From contig JALRJA010000416.1 of assembly GCA_023255235.1 (NCBI GenBank), positions 1 to 14,922 on the forward strand: 14,922 nucleotides of DNA. The letters are read 5' to 3'. Source of the stretch: Flaviramulus sp. (lineage in GTDB: Bacteria > Bacteroidota > Bacteroidia > Flavobacteriales > Flavobacteriaceae). This document shows positions 1-7,732 of this stretch, one piece after another (the first letter of the stretch is position 1; each line of letters opens with the position of its first letter). The notes under the pieces are model-generated. The model made no database searches and was not told where the DNA came from. It worked only from the letters and a program-made list of their open reading frames with translations. Both the position numbers and the translations under genes were made by a program.

Positions 1-1
1 T

Positions 2-3000
2 ATTTTTCAAGTACAAAAAAACAAGCAAACCTATTTGTGGGAACCCTTTTCTTTTCGCCAAAAAGGAATTTATAAAACCCAAACAAACTTGTATAAAAAC
101 CTATATGGGAATAAAATTATATTTGAAGAAATCAATTTTGACCTAGGTTTAACTTTTAAATACCAATGGAATTCAAGTAATACTTATGGTTTTGTAAAAA
201 AATCGACTCTTATAAACCATTCTGAAACAACTATTTTTGTTGACGTTTTAGACGGGTTGCAAAATATTTTGCCCTATGGTGTTAGCTCAGACTTGCAAAA
301 TAGAGCTAGTAATTTGGTTGATGCTTATAAAAAAAGTGAGTTACAACAAGATACTGGTTTAGGAATTTATGCTCTAAGTGCTAAAATTGTTGATAAAGCA
401 GAACCCAGTGAAGCTTTAAAAGCCAATATTGTTTGGTCGTTAGGTTTAAAAGATGCCACTCATTTAATATCGTCTTTACAATTAGACCTCTTTAGAGAAG
501 GGCATTCTGTTAAAGAAGAACTTGATATAAAAGCAGAAAAAGGAGCTTACTTTTTAGTTTCAAATGCAACATTAAATGCCAATTCAGAAAAAAATTGGTT
601 ATTTGTTGCCAACGTAAATCAGTCTATTTCTACTATCAATCACATTTCAAAAAGTATTAAAACTCAAAGCGATTTAACTCAAATTATTCAAAATGATATT
701 GATTTAGGTACAAAAAATTTAATCACCTTAACTACAGCTTCAGATGGGCTACAACTAACCTCAGATAAGTTAATCAATACCAGACACTTTGCTAACACGC
801 TTTTTAATATTATGCGTGGTGGTATTTTTGATGATGGCTACACAATTGAAAAACAAGATTTTATAAACTATATTTCAAAAGCAAATACAACATTATTCAG
901 TAAAAATGAAAAACAATTAAACACCTTACCAGAATCATTTTCATTAAGCTATTTAAAAAATCTAGCCGAACAAAATCTAGACAGCAACTTTAAACGGTTA
1001 TGTTTTGAGTATTTACCTTTAAAATTTAGTAGAAGGCATGGCGATCCAAGCCGCCCTTGGAATAAATTTTCTATTAATACTAGAAGTGAAATAGATGGCT
1101 CTAAAATACTAGATTATGAAGGAAATTGGCGTGATATTTTTCAAAACTGGGAAGCACTTGCACATGCCTATCCTCAGTATATAGAAAGCATGATTCACAA
1201 GTTTTTAAATGCCACAACTTTTGATGGGTATAACCCATATAGAGTAACAAAAGATGGTTTTGATTGGGAAGTTATTGAAGAAGACGACCCTTGGTCTTAC
1301 ATTGGATATTGGGGTGATCATCAAATAATTTACTTGTTAAAATTCTTAGAATTTATAGAAAACCATTACCCTGGTATTTTAGAAAAACGCTTTGCTGAAG
1401 ATATATTTGTTTATGCAAATGTACCTTATAAAATTAAAAGCTATAAAGAAACTCTTTCTAACTCTAAAGATACTATTGATTTTGACTATAAATTAAATGC
1501 AAAAATTAATGAGCTAAGAGAGAAAATGGGTGCAGATGGCGCGTTACTTAAAGATGCCACAGGCTCCATTTATAAGGTTAATTTAATAGAAAAATTATTA
1601 GCAACCGTTTTAGCAAAAATTTCTAATTTTATTCCTGAAGCTGGAATTTGGCTAAACACCCAAAGACCCGAATGGAATGACGCCAACAACGCCCTTGTTG
1701 GTAATGGCGTTTCTATGGTTACCTTATGTTATTTAAATAGGTTTTTTAATTTCTTTGAAAACCTCTTATCAAAATCTGAAACTTTAACAGTAACTATTTC
1801 AGAAGAATTATTAGAGTTCTTTAACAACACCATTGAAACACTTAAAAACAACCAATACATTCTTTCTGAAAAAATGTCTAATTCAGATAGAAAAACGATA
1901 CTTGATGGCTTAGGTGAAGCAGGAAGTAACTACAGATTAGCCATTTACAATACTGGTTTTTCGGCAAATAAAGCTAGTATTTCTATTTCAGAAATTCTGG
2001 AGTTTATTAAAACTACAAAAGCCTATTTACAACATACTATTAATGCTAATAAGCGTGCAGACAACATGTTACATGCTTATAATTTAATGACCGTTGAGAA
2101 TGATACCGAAATTTCTATTTCGCACCTATCAGAAATGTTAGAAGGTCAAGTAGCAGCTCTTAGTTCAGGCTATTTAACACCAAAAGAAGCATTAAATTTA
2201 TTAGACGGTTTAAAAAACAGTGCCTTATTTAGAGTTGATCAATACAGCTATATTTTATACCCAAATAAAGAATTACCCCGATTTGATAAAAAAAATACCA
2301 TCCCTTCAAAAAAAGTAGAAGAGTCTAATTTACTAAAACAGTTGGTTAAAGACCATAATACTCAAATTATTGAACAAGATGTTTTAGGAGAGTATCATTT
2401 TAATGGTAATTTTAACAATGCCAATAGTTTAAAAGAAGCTATTGCAAACCTTCCAAAGGCATATCAAAGTTTAGCCGAAAAAGATAAAACCCAAGTATTA
2501 AACCTTTTTGAAGAGGTTTTTAACCACAAAGCATTTACAGGACGTTCAGGAACATTTTTTGGCTATGAAGGCTTAGGCTCTATTTACTGGCATATGGTTT
2601 CAAAACTCTTATTGGCAGTTCAAGAAAACTGTTTGCTTGCTATAAAAAATAATGAAAACCAGGTACTAATTGGCAAACTTTTAGACCATTATTATGAAAT
2701 TCAAGCAGGTATAGGAGTTCATAAATCGCCTGAGCTTTACGGTGCTTTCCCAACAGATCCCTATTCGCATACTCCAGCAACAAAAGGAGCACAACAACCT
2801 GGTATGACAGGGCAAGTTAAAGAAGATATTTTGAGTCGCTTTGGTGAACTTGGCGTGTTTGTTACAAACGGTATTTTATATTGTAACCCCCATTTATTAA
2901 GAACGGAAGAATTTTTAAAAACTGAAACTGTTTTTACATATAATAATGTACAAAATGAAACTAAAAAAATTCATTTAGAAAAAGATACTCTTTGCTTTAC

Positions 3001-3175
3001 TTATTGTCAAATACCCATAATTTACAAGCGTTCGCATACTAATCAAATTTTGGTAGAATTTAATAATAACGATTCAAAAACACTAGACAGTTTGCATTTA
3101 GATTTAGAACTATCGCATTCCGTTTTTGAAAGAAAAGGAGAAATTGATAAAATAATAATTTCATTAAAAAAGTAA
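2..3175 (+). CDS. Beta-1,3-oligoglucan phosphorylase, GH149-like (5' partial)
   Basis: Probably a cytoplasmic inverting phosphorylase that splits beta-1,3-gluco-oligosaccharides with phosphate to give alpha-glucose-1-phosphate. The reading frame is open to the left edge of the window, so the true start lies outside; the TTG at 35 is only an internal Leu codon. About 1057 residues are visible, close to the 1100-1200 usual for GH149. Seen in the sequence: RRHGDPSRPWNKF near 1033, a DPWSYIGYWGDHQ block near 1287, RPEWNDANNALVGNG at 1664-1708, whose Asp codon (1679-1681) is the likely general acid by analogy with the DWND of GH94 phosphorylases, GRSGTFFGYEG near 2542 and GAQQPGMTGQVKED near 2786-2827. 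GH149 genes are known beside GH17 and GH30 genes in Bacteroidota, which matches here. The stop is 1 bp before the GH17 start. The related GH161 family is the main alternative. Absence of a signal peptide cannot be judged because the N-terminus is missing. Confidence 0.8.
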   Translation: MFQVQKNKQTYLWEPFSFRQKGIYKTQTNLYKNLYGNKIIFEEINFDLGLTFKYQWNSSNTYGFVKKSTLINHSETTIFVDVLDGLQNILPYGVSSDLQNRASNLVDAYKKSELQQDTGLGIYALSAKIVDKAEPSEALKANIVWSLGLKDATHLISSLQLDLFREGHSVKEELDIKAEKGAYFLVSNATLNANSEKNWLFVANVNQSISTINHISKSIKTQSDLTQIIQNDIDLGTKNLITLTTASDGLQLTSDKLINTRHFANTLFNIMRGGIFDDGYTIEKQDFINYISKANTTLFSKNEKQLNTLPESFSLSYLKNLAEQNLDSNFKRLCFEYLPLKFSRRHGDPSRPWNKFSINTRSEIDGSKILDYEGNWRDIFQNWEALAHAYPQYIESMIHKFLNATTFDGYNPYRVTKDGFDWEVIEEDDPWSYIGYWGDHQIIYLLKFLEFIENHYPGILEKRFAEDIFVYANVPYKIKSYKETLSNSKDTIDFDYKLNAKINELREKMGADGALLKDATGSIYKVNLIEKLLATVLAKISNFIPEAGIWLNTQRPEWNDANNALVGNGVSMVTLCYLNRFFNFFENLLSKSETLTVTISEELLEFFNNTIETLKNNQYILSEKMSNSDRKTILDGLGEAGSNYRLAIYNTGFSANKASISISEILEFIKTTKAYLQHTINANKRADNMLHAYNLMTVENDTEISISHLSEMLEGQVAALSSGYLTPKEALNLLDGLKNSALFRVDQYSYILYPNKELPRFDKKNTIPSKKVEESNLLKQLVKDHNTQIIEQDVLGEYHFNGNFNNANSLKEAIANLPKAYQSLAEKDKTQVLNLFEEVFNHKAFTGRSGTFFGYEGLGSIYWHMVSKLLLAVQENCLLAIKNNENQVLIGKLLDHYYEIQAGIGVHKSPELYGAFPTDPYSHTPATKGAQQPGMTGQVKEDILSRFGELGVFVTNGILYCNPHLLRTEEFLKTETVFTYNNVQNETKKIHLEKDTLCFTYCQIPIIYKRSHTNQILVEFNNNDSKTLDSLHLDLELSHSVFERKGEIDKIIISLKK

Positions 3176-3176
3176 A

Positions 3177-4460
3177 ATGCGAGTACTTAATTACATAACA
3201 AAAATTCTATCTATTGCCTTCATTATGGTAATTTTTGGATGTGTTAATAAGTCTCAAAAAGAAGAAAAAATAACTTCTAAAAAAACAACTATTACAGCCG
3301 CCAATATTTTAGGCAACCCAAAATATTTAGCTATTTCTTATGGTGGTTACAGGCAAAAAACAAGAGCCATACAACCAACTATTTCAGAATTAAAAGAAGA
3401 CTTAAAAATTCTGTCTGCTATGGGCATAAAAATACTTAGAACATATAATGTGCATTTAGCTCATGCTTCTAATGTTTTAAAAGCCATAAAGCAACTAAAA
3501 GAAGACGATAAAAATTTTGAAATGTATGTTATGTTAGGTGCATGGATAGATTGCAAAAATGCTTTTAATTGGGAAAACGGAGAACCAAATCACCAAGAAG
3601 AAAGTGAACGAAACTCAAAAGAAATAGAAACTGCCGTTAGGCTTGCAAACACCTATCCAGATATTGTTAAAATTATTGCAGTAGGTAATGAAGCCATGGT
3701 AAAATGGGCAACGAGCTACTATGTTCAGCCCAGTGTTATTTTAAAATGGGTTAACTACTTGCAAAAATTAAAGCAAATAGGAAAACTTGATGAAGATTTA
3801 TGGATAACAAGTTCTGATAATTTTGCTTCTTGGGGAGGTGGTAGTAGTGACTATCATGTAGAAAACTTAAACAAATTAATTAAAGCCGTAGATTTTATTT
3901 CTATACATACTTACCCAATGCATGATACTCATTACAACCCCGTTTTTTGGGGTGTTTTAGATTCTGAAAAAAACGCTACAAAACAACAACAAATAGAAGC
4001 CGCCATGTTACGAGCTAAAAACTATGCTATGTCTCAATATGATAGCGTATTTAAGTACATGAAAAGCTTAGGAGTTAACAAACCCATTCACATTGGTGAA
4101 ACTGGTTGGGCAACAACATCAAACCAACTTTATGGAGCCAATGGCTCTAAAGCAACCGATGAGTATAAACAAGGGCTTTACTATAAACACATGCGTAACT
4201 GGACAAATAAAGCCGGTATTACTTGTTTTTATTTTGAAGCATTTGATGAACAATGGAAAGATACCACAAACTCATTAGGTTCAGAAAATCACTTTGGTTT
4301 AATTAACTTAAAAGGAGAAGCAAAATACGCATTATGGGATATGGTAGATAATGGTATTTTTAAAGGATTAACAAGAGACGGAAAACCAATTACCAAAACC
4401 TATAATGGTAATGAGAGTAATTTAATGAAAGACGTGCATACTATAAACCCTAACAAATGA
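3177..4460 (+). CDS. GH17 endo-beta-1,3-glucanase (laminarinase), lipoprotein
   Basis: Predicted to cut the beta-1,3-glucan backbone of laminarin into oligosaccharides. The N-terminus is a lipoprotein signal: a hydrophobic stretch from about residue 10 ending in FG-C with the lipidated Cys at 22, then a charged Lys/Glu-rich linker to about residue 38. The catalytic TIM-barrel domain covers about 45-400. Its early part has GIKILRTYNV, typical of GH17. The acid/base is Glu172 in AVGNEA and the nucleophile Glu308 in HIGETGW, both in the expected order and spacing. At 427 residues it is a single-domain enzyme with no carbohydrate-binding module. ATG at 3177 comes 1 bp after the stop of the phosphorylase gene, and its stop overlaps the GH30 start, so it sits in the middle of the operon. 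Transglycosylating GH17 enzymes exist, so endo-hydrolysis is inferred from context. Family assignment is firm. Confidence 0.93.
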   Translation: MRVLNYITKILSIAFIMVIFGCVNKSQKEEKITSKKTTITAANILGNPKYLAISYGGYRQKTRAIQPTISELKEDLKILSAMGIKILRTYNVHLAHASNVLKAIKQLKEDDKNFEMYVMLGAWIDCKNAFNWENGEPNHQEESERNSKEIETAVRLANTYPDIVKIIAVGNEAMVKWATSYYVQPSVILKWVNYLQKLKQIGKLDEDLWITSSDNFASWGGGSSDYHVENLNKLIKAVDFISIHTYPMHDTHYNPVFWGVLDSEKNATKQQQIEAAMLRAKNYAMSQYDSVFKYMKSLGVNKPIHIGETGWATTSNQLYGANGSKATDEYKQGLYYKHMRNWTNKAGITCFYFEAFDEQWKDTTNSLGSENHFGLINLKGEAKYALWDMVDNGIFKGLTRDGKPITKTYNGNESNLMKDVHTINPNK

Positions 4461-5935
4461 CGCTATCAAAATTTTTTGCATATACCCTTTTATTTATGAT
4501 GTATAATTGTTCTGAAGATTTACAAATAAACGTGTATGAAACCTCAGCAAGTGGAAATAAACTAACTAAAATAACACATTTTCCTGTTTTAGAAGATAGT
4601 GTTACTAGCATAAAAATTGTGCCACATAAAAAATTTCAAACTATTACAGGTTTTGGTGGCTCTTTTACAGAATCTTCGGCTTACTTATTAAATAAACTGA
4701 GCAAAAACAATAGAGATCGTATTTTAAAAGCCTATTTCTCAAAAGATGGTGCCGCATATTCACTCACAAGAACACACATGAATTCTTGCGATTTTTCTCT
4801 AACAAACTACTCCTATACACCTATTGAAAACGATATCAATCTTGAGCATTTTTCTGTAAATGAAGATAAAGATGATTTAATTCCTTTGATTAAAGATGCC
4901 TTATCAATTTCTGAAGATGGTTTTAAAATAATAGCATCACCATGGACAGCTGCTCCATGGATGAAAGACAACAACAACTGGGTTGGCGGAAAATTATTAC
5001 CAAAATATTATGATACTTGGGCATTATTTTTCTCAAAATATATAGATGCTTATAAAGCAGAAGGCATTGATATTTGGGGTTTTACAGTTGAAAATGAACC
5101 GCATGGAAATGGAAATAACTGGGAAAGCATGCATTATACTCCAAAAGAAATGACAGACTTTGTTCAATTTCATTTAGGACCCAAATTGGAAGCAGATGGG
5201 CATGGTGAAAAAGTTATTTTAGGTTACGACCAAAATAGAGCCGGTTTAAAAGAATGGGTAGATGAAATGTATAGAGACCAAGCCTCATCAAAATACTTTG
5301 ACGGCACAGCTATACATTGGTATGAAAGCACTTATGATTATTTTCCTGAAGCACTTCAATATGCACACCATAAAGCACCCGATAAATACCTCATTGAAAC
5401 AGAAGGTTGTGTAGATGCCGAAGTACCAAAATGGCAAGACGATGCATGGTATTGGAAAAAAGAAGCTACAGATTGGGGTTGGGATTGGGCAAAAGAAGAA
5501 GATAAGTATTTACACCCCAAATATGCACCTGTAAATAGATATGCCAGAGATATTATAGGTTGTTTAAATAATTGGGTTGATGGTTGGGTAGATTGGAACA
5601 TGGTTTTAGATAAACAAGGCGGACCAAATTGGTTTAAAAACTGGTGTGTAGCACCAGTTATTGTTGACCCAGAGACTGACGAAGTTTACTTTACACCACT
5701 ATACTACACTATGGCTCATTTTAGTAAATATATAAGACCAAATGCTAAGATTATTGGTGTAGAAAACACAAACAAAAAGCTTATGGTAACAGCGGCAGAA
5801 AACCCAGATAAATCGGTTGTCGTTGTCATTTTTAACGAAACTGAAAAAGCAAACACAATTAATTTATCACTAAATGGCAAATCGGTAGTGTTTTCAATTG
5901 ATGCAAAAGCTATTCAAACAATACAAATACAATAA
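4457..5935 (+). CDS. GH30 beta-glucosidase / beta-1,6-glucanase, lipoprotein
   Basis: Predicted to remove beta-1,6-linked glucose branches from laminarin so that GH17 can reach the backbone; GH30 enzymes with this role are known from marine flavobacterial laminarin loci. The GH30 domain starts with GFGGSFTES at residues 65-73. The acid/base is Glu214 in VENEP and the nucleophile Glu316 in IETEGC. A small beta-sandwich, usual in GH30, probably forms the last 70 or so residues together with the N-terminal strands. The first 18 residues form a short lipoprotein-like signal ending MMYN-C. The Asn before Cys18 is unusual for a lipobox, while the following Ser-Glu-Asp resembles the acidic export signal of surface lipoproteins in Flavobacterium. 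ATG overlaps the GH17 stop as ATGA (4457-4460), implying translational coupling. Subfamily (GH30_1 or GH30_3) cannot be settled by eye. Confidence 0.92.
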   Translation: MTLSKFFAYTLLFMMYNCSEDLQINVYETSASGNKLTKITHFPVLEDSVTSIKIVPHKKFQTITGFGGSFTESSAYLLNKLSKNNRDRILKAYFSKDGAAYSLTRTHMNSCDFSLTNYSYTPIENDINLEHFSVNEDKDDLIPLIKDALSISEDGFKIIASPWTAAPWMKDNNNWVGGKLLPKYYDTWALFFSKYIDAYKAEGIDIWGFTVENEPHGNGNNWESMHYTPKEMTDFVQFHLGPKLEADGHGEKVILGYDQNRAGLKEWVDEMYRDQASSKYFDGTAIHWYESTYDYFPEALQYAHHKAPDKYLIETEGCVDAEVPKWQDDAWYWKKEATDWGWDWAKEEDKYLHPKYAPVNRYARDIIGCLNNWVDGWVDWNMVLDKQGGPNWFKNWCVAPVIVDPETDEVYFTPLYYTMAHFSKYIRPNAKIIGVENTNKKLMVTAAENPDKSVVVVIFNETEKANTINLSLNGKSVVFSIDAKAIQTIQIQ

Positions 5936-5967
5936 CTAAATTATACAATCTAACTAAACCAAAAAAC

Positions 5968-7533
5968 ATGTCAATATCTAAATCTTTAAAAAAGAATAGG
6001 CTTCCATTAGGGCAAAAAGCAGCCTTTGGGTCTGGTCATTTTATATTAAATATTTTACCAGGAACCCTTGGTGTTTTTGTTCAGTTCTTTTTATTAACCG
6101 CTTGGGGTGTAGATCCCTTATGGGCAGGACTATTAGGCGGATTACCTAGAATATTTGATGCCTTAACAGACCCTATAATGGGTTTTATTTCAGATAATAC
6201 AAAATCAAAATGGGGACGCCGAAGACCCTATATTTTTGTAGGTGCTTTAATGAGTGGGGTTTTGTTCTTTTTAATGTGGCAATTAGATGATAATGCCTCT
6301 CAAACATACATCTTTTGGCATGTAATGATTATCCAAATTTTATTTCTTGTTGGCAACACTATTTTTGCCACACCATTGGTTGGTTTAGGATATGAAATGA
6401 CCTCAGATTATAATGAAAGAACTCGATTAATGAGCTTTGCTAATAGCATGGGGCAAATTGCATGGATGATTGTTCCGTGGCTCTATGTTATTATTCCAGA
6501 CTCAAATACATTTAATACACAAACAGAAGGCGTTCGCACAATGGCTCTTATTGTAGGGGTAATGTGCGTAGTTTTTGGCATTCTACCAGCTCTTTTTTGT
6601 AAAGGTTTAGATTCTATAAAAATGGAAAACAGAAAAGATATCAATTTCAAAACGCTGGCTTCCAATATGAAAGATTTGTTTAACGGCATTATTTTAGTTT
6701 CAAAAAATAAACCTTTTATGAAATTATGTGGTGCTACCTTTCTTGTTTTTAATGGGTTTCAGCTTGTTGCCGCTTTTGGTGTTTTTATAATTGTGTTTTA
6801 TATGTATAACGGTAGTTATGAAATTGCTGGTACTTGGCCTGCTTGGTTTAATACCATTAATGCCATTATTACAGCGTTTTTAGTCATTCCTATTGTTTCA
6901 AAAATGGCCAATAAATGGGGAAAGAAAAACGCCTTTTTAATTTCTACTGCCCTTTCCATTATTGGTTATATTTTAAAATGGTGGGGTTTTGATAAAGAAT
7001 TAAACAACAAGTTTAATGCTACTGCTTTAGGTGATGGGTTAAGCTCATTTATAGGAACTGTTTTTAATTATTTAAACCCTATTTTAAATGATATAGGCAT
7101 GTCATGGTTTGCTATCAATCCAGAAAATGATATTCCTTGGCTCATATTTTTACCAATTCCGTTTTTTGCTTTTGGTATGGGCGGACTCTTTACTTTAATG
7201 ATGTCTATGACTGCCGATGTATGCGACCTTGATGAATTAAAAAATGGTATGCCTAGAAAAGAAGGTACTTTTGGTGCCATTTACTGGTGGATGGTTAAAT
7301 TAGGACAAGCTATTGCACTTGTTTTAGGCGGTTTAATATTAAAAATTGTAGGTTTTGATCCAAATGTTACCAGCCAAACTATTGATACCATGAACCGACT
7401 TAGAGTAGCCGATATTCTAATACCTTCTATAACAGCTGCTTTGGCTATGTGGGTTATGTGGAAATACAGCCTTTCTGAGGAAAGAGCAGAAGAAATAAAG
7501 GAAGAATTAGTTAAGCGTAGAGGCGAATTTTAA
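5968..7533 (+). CDS. GPH-family (MelB-like) sugar:cation symporter
   Basis: A polytopic inner-membrane protein of the glycoside-pentoside-hexuronide:cation symporter family within the major facilitator superfamily, with about 12 predicted membrane segments. The clearest mark is the family motif at residues 61-89: Asp64 and Asp68 in DALTDP match in spacing the cation-binding Asp55/Asp59 of E. coli MelB, followed by SDNTKSKWGRRRPYI in the first cytoplasmic loop. At 521 residues it is somewhat longer than MelB; the extra length appears to be in the loop around 340-385. The start at ATG 5968 lies 32 bp after the GH30 stop, so it is the last gene of the glycan operon. The likely cargo is glucose, laminaribiose or short laminari-oligosaccharides released by GH17 and GH30 and passed to the phosphorylase; this cargo is inferred from neighbours only. 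Confidence 0.88.
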   Translation: MSISKSLKKNRLPLGQKAAFGSGHFILNILPGTLGVFVQFFLLTAWGVDPLWAGLLGGLPRIFDALTDPIMGFISDNTKSKWGRRRPYIFVGALMSGVLFFLMWQLDDNASQTYIFWHVMIIQILFLVGNTIFATPLVGLGYEMTSDYNERTRLMSFANSMGQIAWMIVPWLYVIIPDSNTFNTQTEGVRTMALIVGVMCVVFGILPALFCKGLDSIKMENRKDINFKTLASNMKDLFNGIILVSKNKPFMKLCGATFLVFNGFQLVAAFGVFIIVFYMYNGSYEIAGTWPAWFNTINAIITAFLVIPIVSKMANKWGKKNAFLISTALSIIGYILKWWGFDKELNNKFNATALGDGLSSFIGTVFNYLNPILNDIGMSWFAINPENDIPWLIFLPIPFFAFGMGGLFTLMMSMTADVCDLDELKNGMPRKEGTFGAIYWWMVKLGQAIALVLGGLILKIVGFDPNVTSQTIDTMNRLRVADILIPSITAALAMWVMWKYSLSEERAEEIKEELVKRRGEF

Positions 7534-7540
7534 AAATCGG

Positions 7541-7607
7541 TTAAACCAAAAGAAAATAGTCTCGTATAAAGGTTGGTTATAAGATTACAAATACGTTTTT
7601 GGTTTAA
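7541..7607. repeat. 11-bp perfect inverted repeat after the glycan operon
   Basis: TTAAACCAAAA at 7541-7551 is the exact reverse complement of TTTTGGTTTAA at 7597-7607, with 45 bp between. It begins 8 bp after the symporter stop. It could fold the 3' end of the operon transcript into a long-loop stem, but the stem is AT-rich and no T-run follows on the plus strand, so it is not a standard terminator. A role in transcript end protection is only a guess. Confidence 0.45.
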
Positions 7608-7640
7608 GAACAGAAAACCACACGAAAAGATTCGTGCGGT
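7606..7640 (-). terminator. Rho-independent terminator of the M61 peptidase gene
   Basis: Arms 7617-7626 and 7631-7640 pair over 10 bp with a 4-base loop at 7627-7630. Read on the minus strand the one imperfect position (7637 with 7620) is a G-U wobble, and the stem is followed directly by UUUCUGUUCUU (7616-7606). Read on the plus strand the same position is an A-C mismatch and no T-run follows immediately. It therefore best serves the minus-strand gene, whose stop is about 90 bp upstream in that direction. Some effect on the convergent glycan operon is possible. Confidence 0.65.
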
Positions 7641-7732
7641 AGTAAATGGTTTTATTTAATCAATTTATTCAAAAAATAAATAAAATACAAGTAAAATTAA
7701 TTGCCTGCAGAACCCAAACTCAAGTTGTTAGC

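Noticed and set aside
35-37. TTG as the start codon of the phosphorylase gene
   Set aside because: The same frame has no stop back to base 2, and the codons before 35 continue plausible protein sequence, so TTG is an internal Leu codon and the gene is cut by the window edge.
5356-5601. Minus-strand open frame inside the GH30 gene
   Set aside because: It is antisense to the catalytic nucleophile region of GH30, where sequence is constrained by the known enzyme family.
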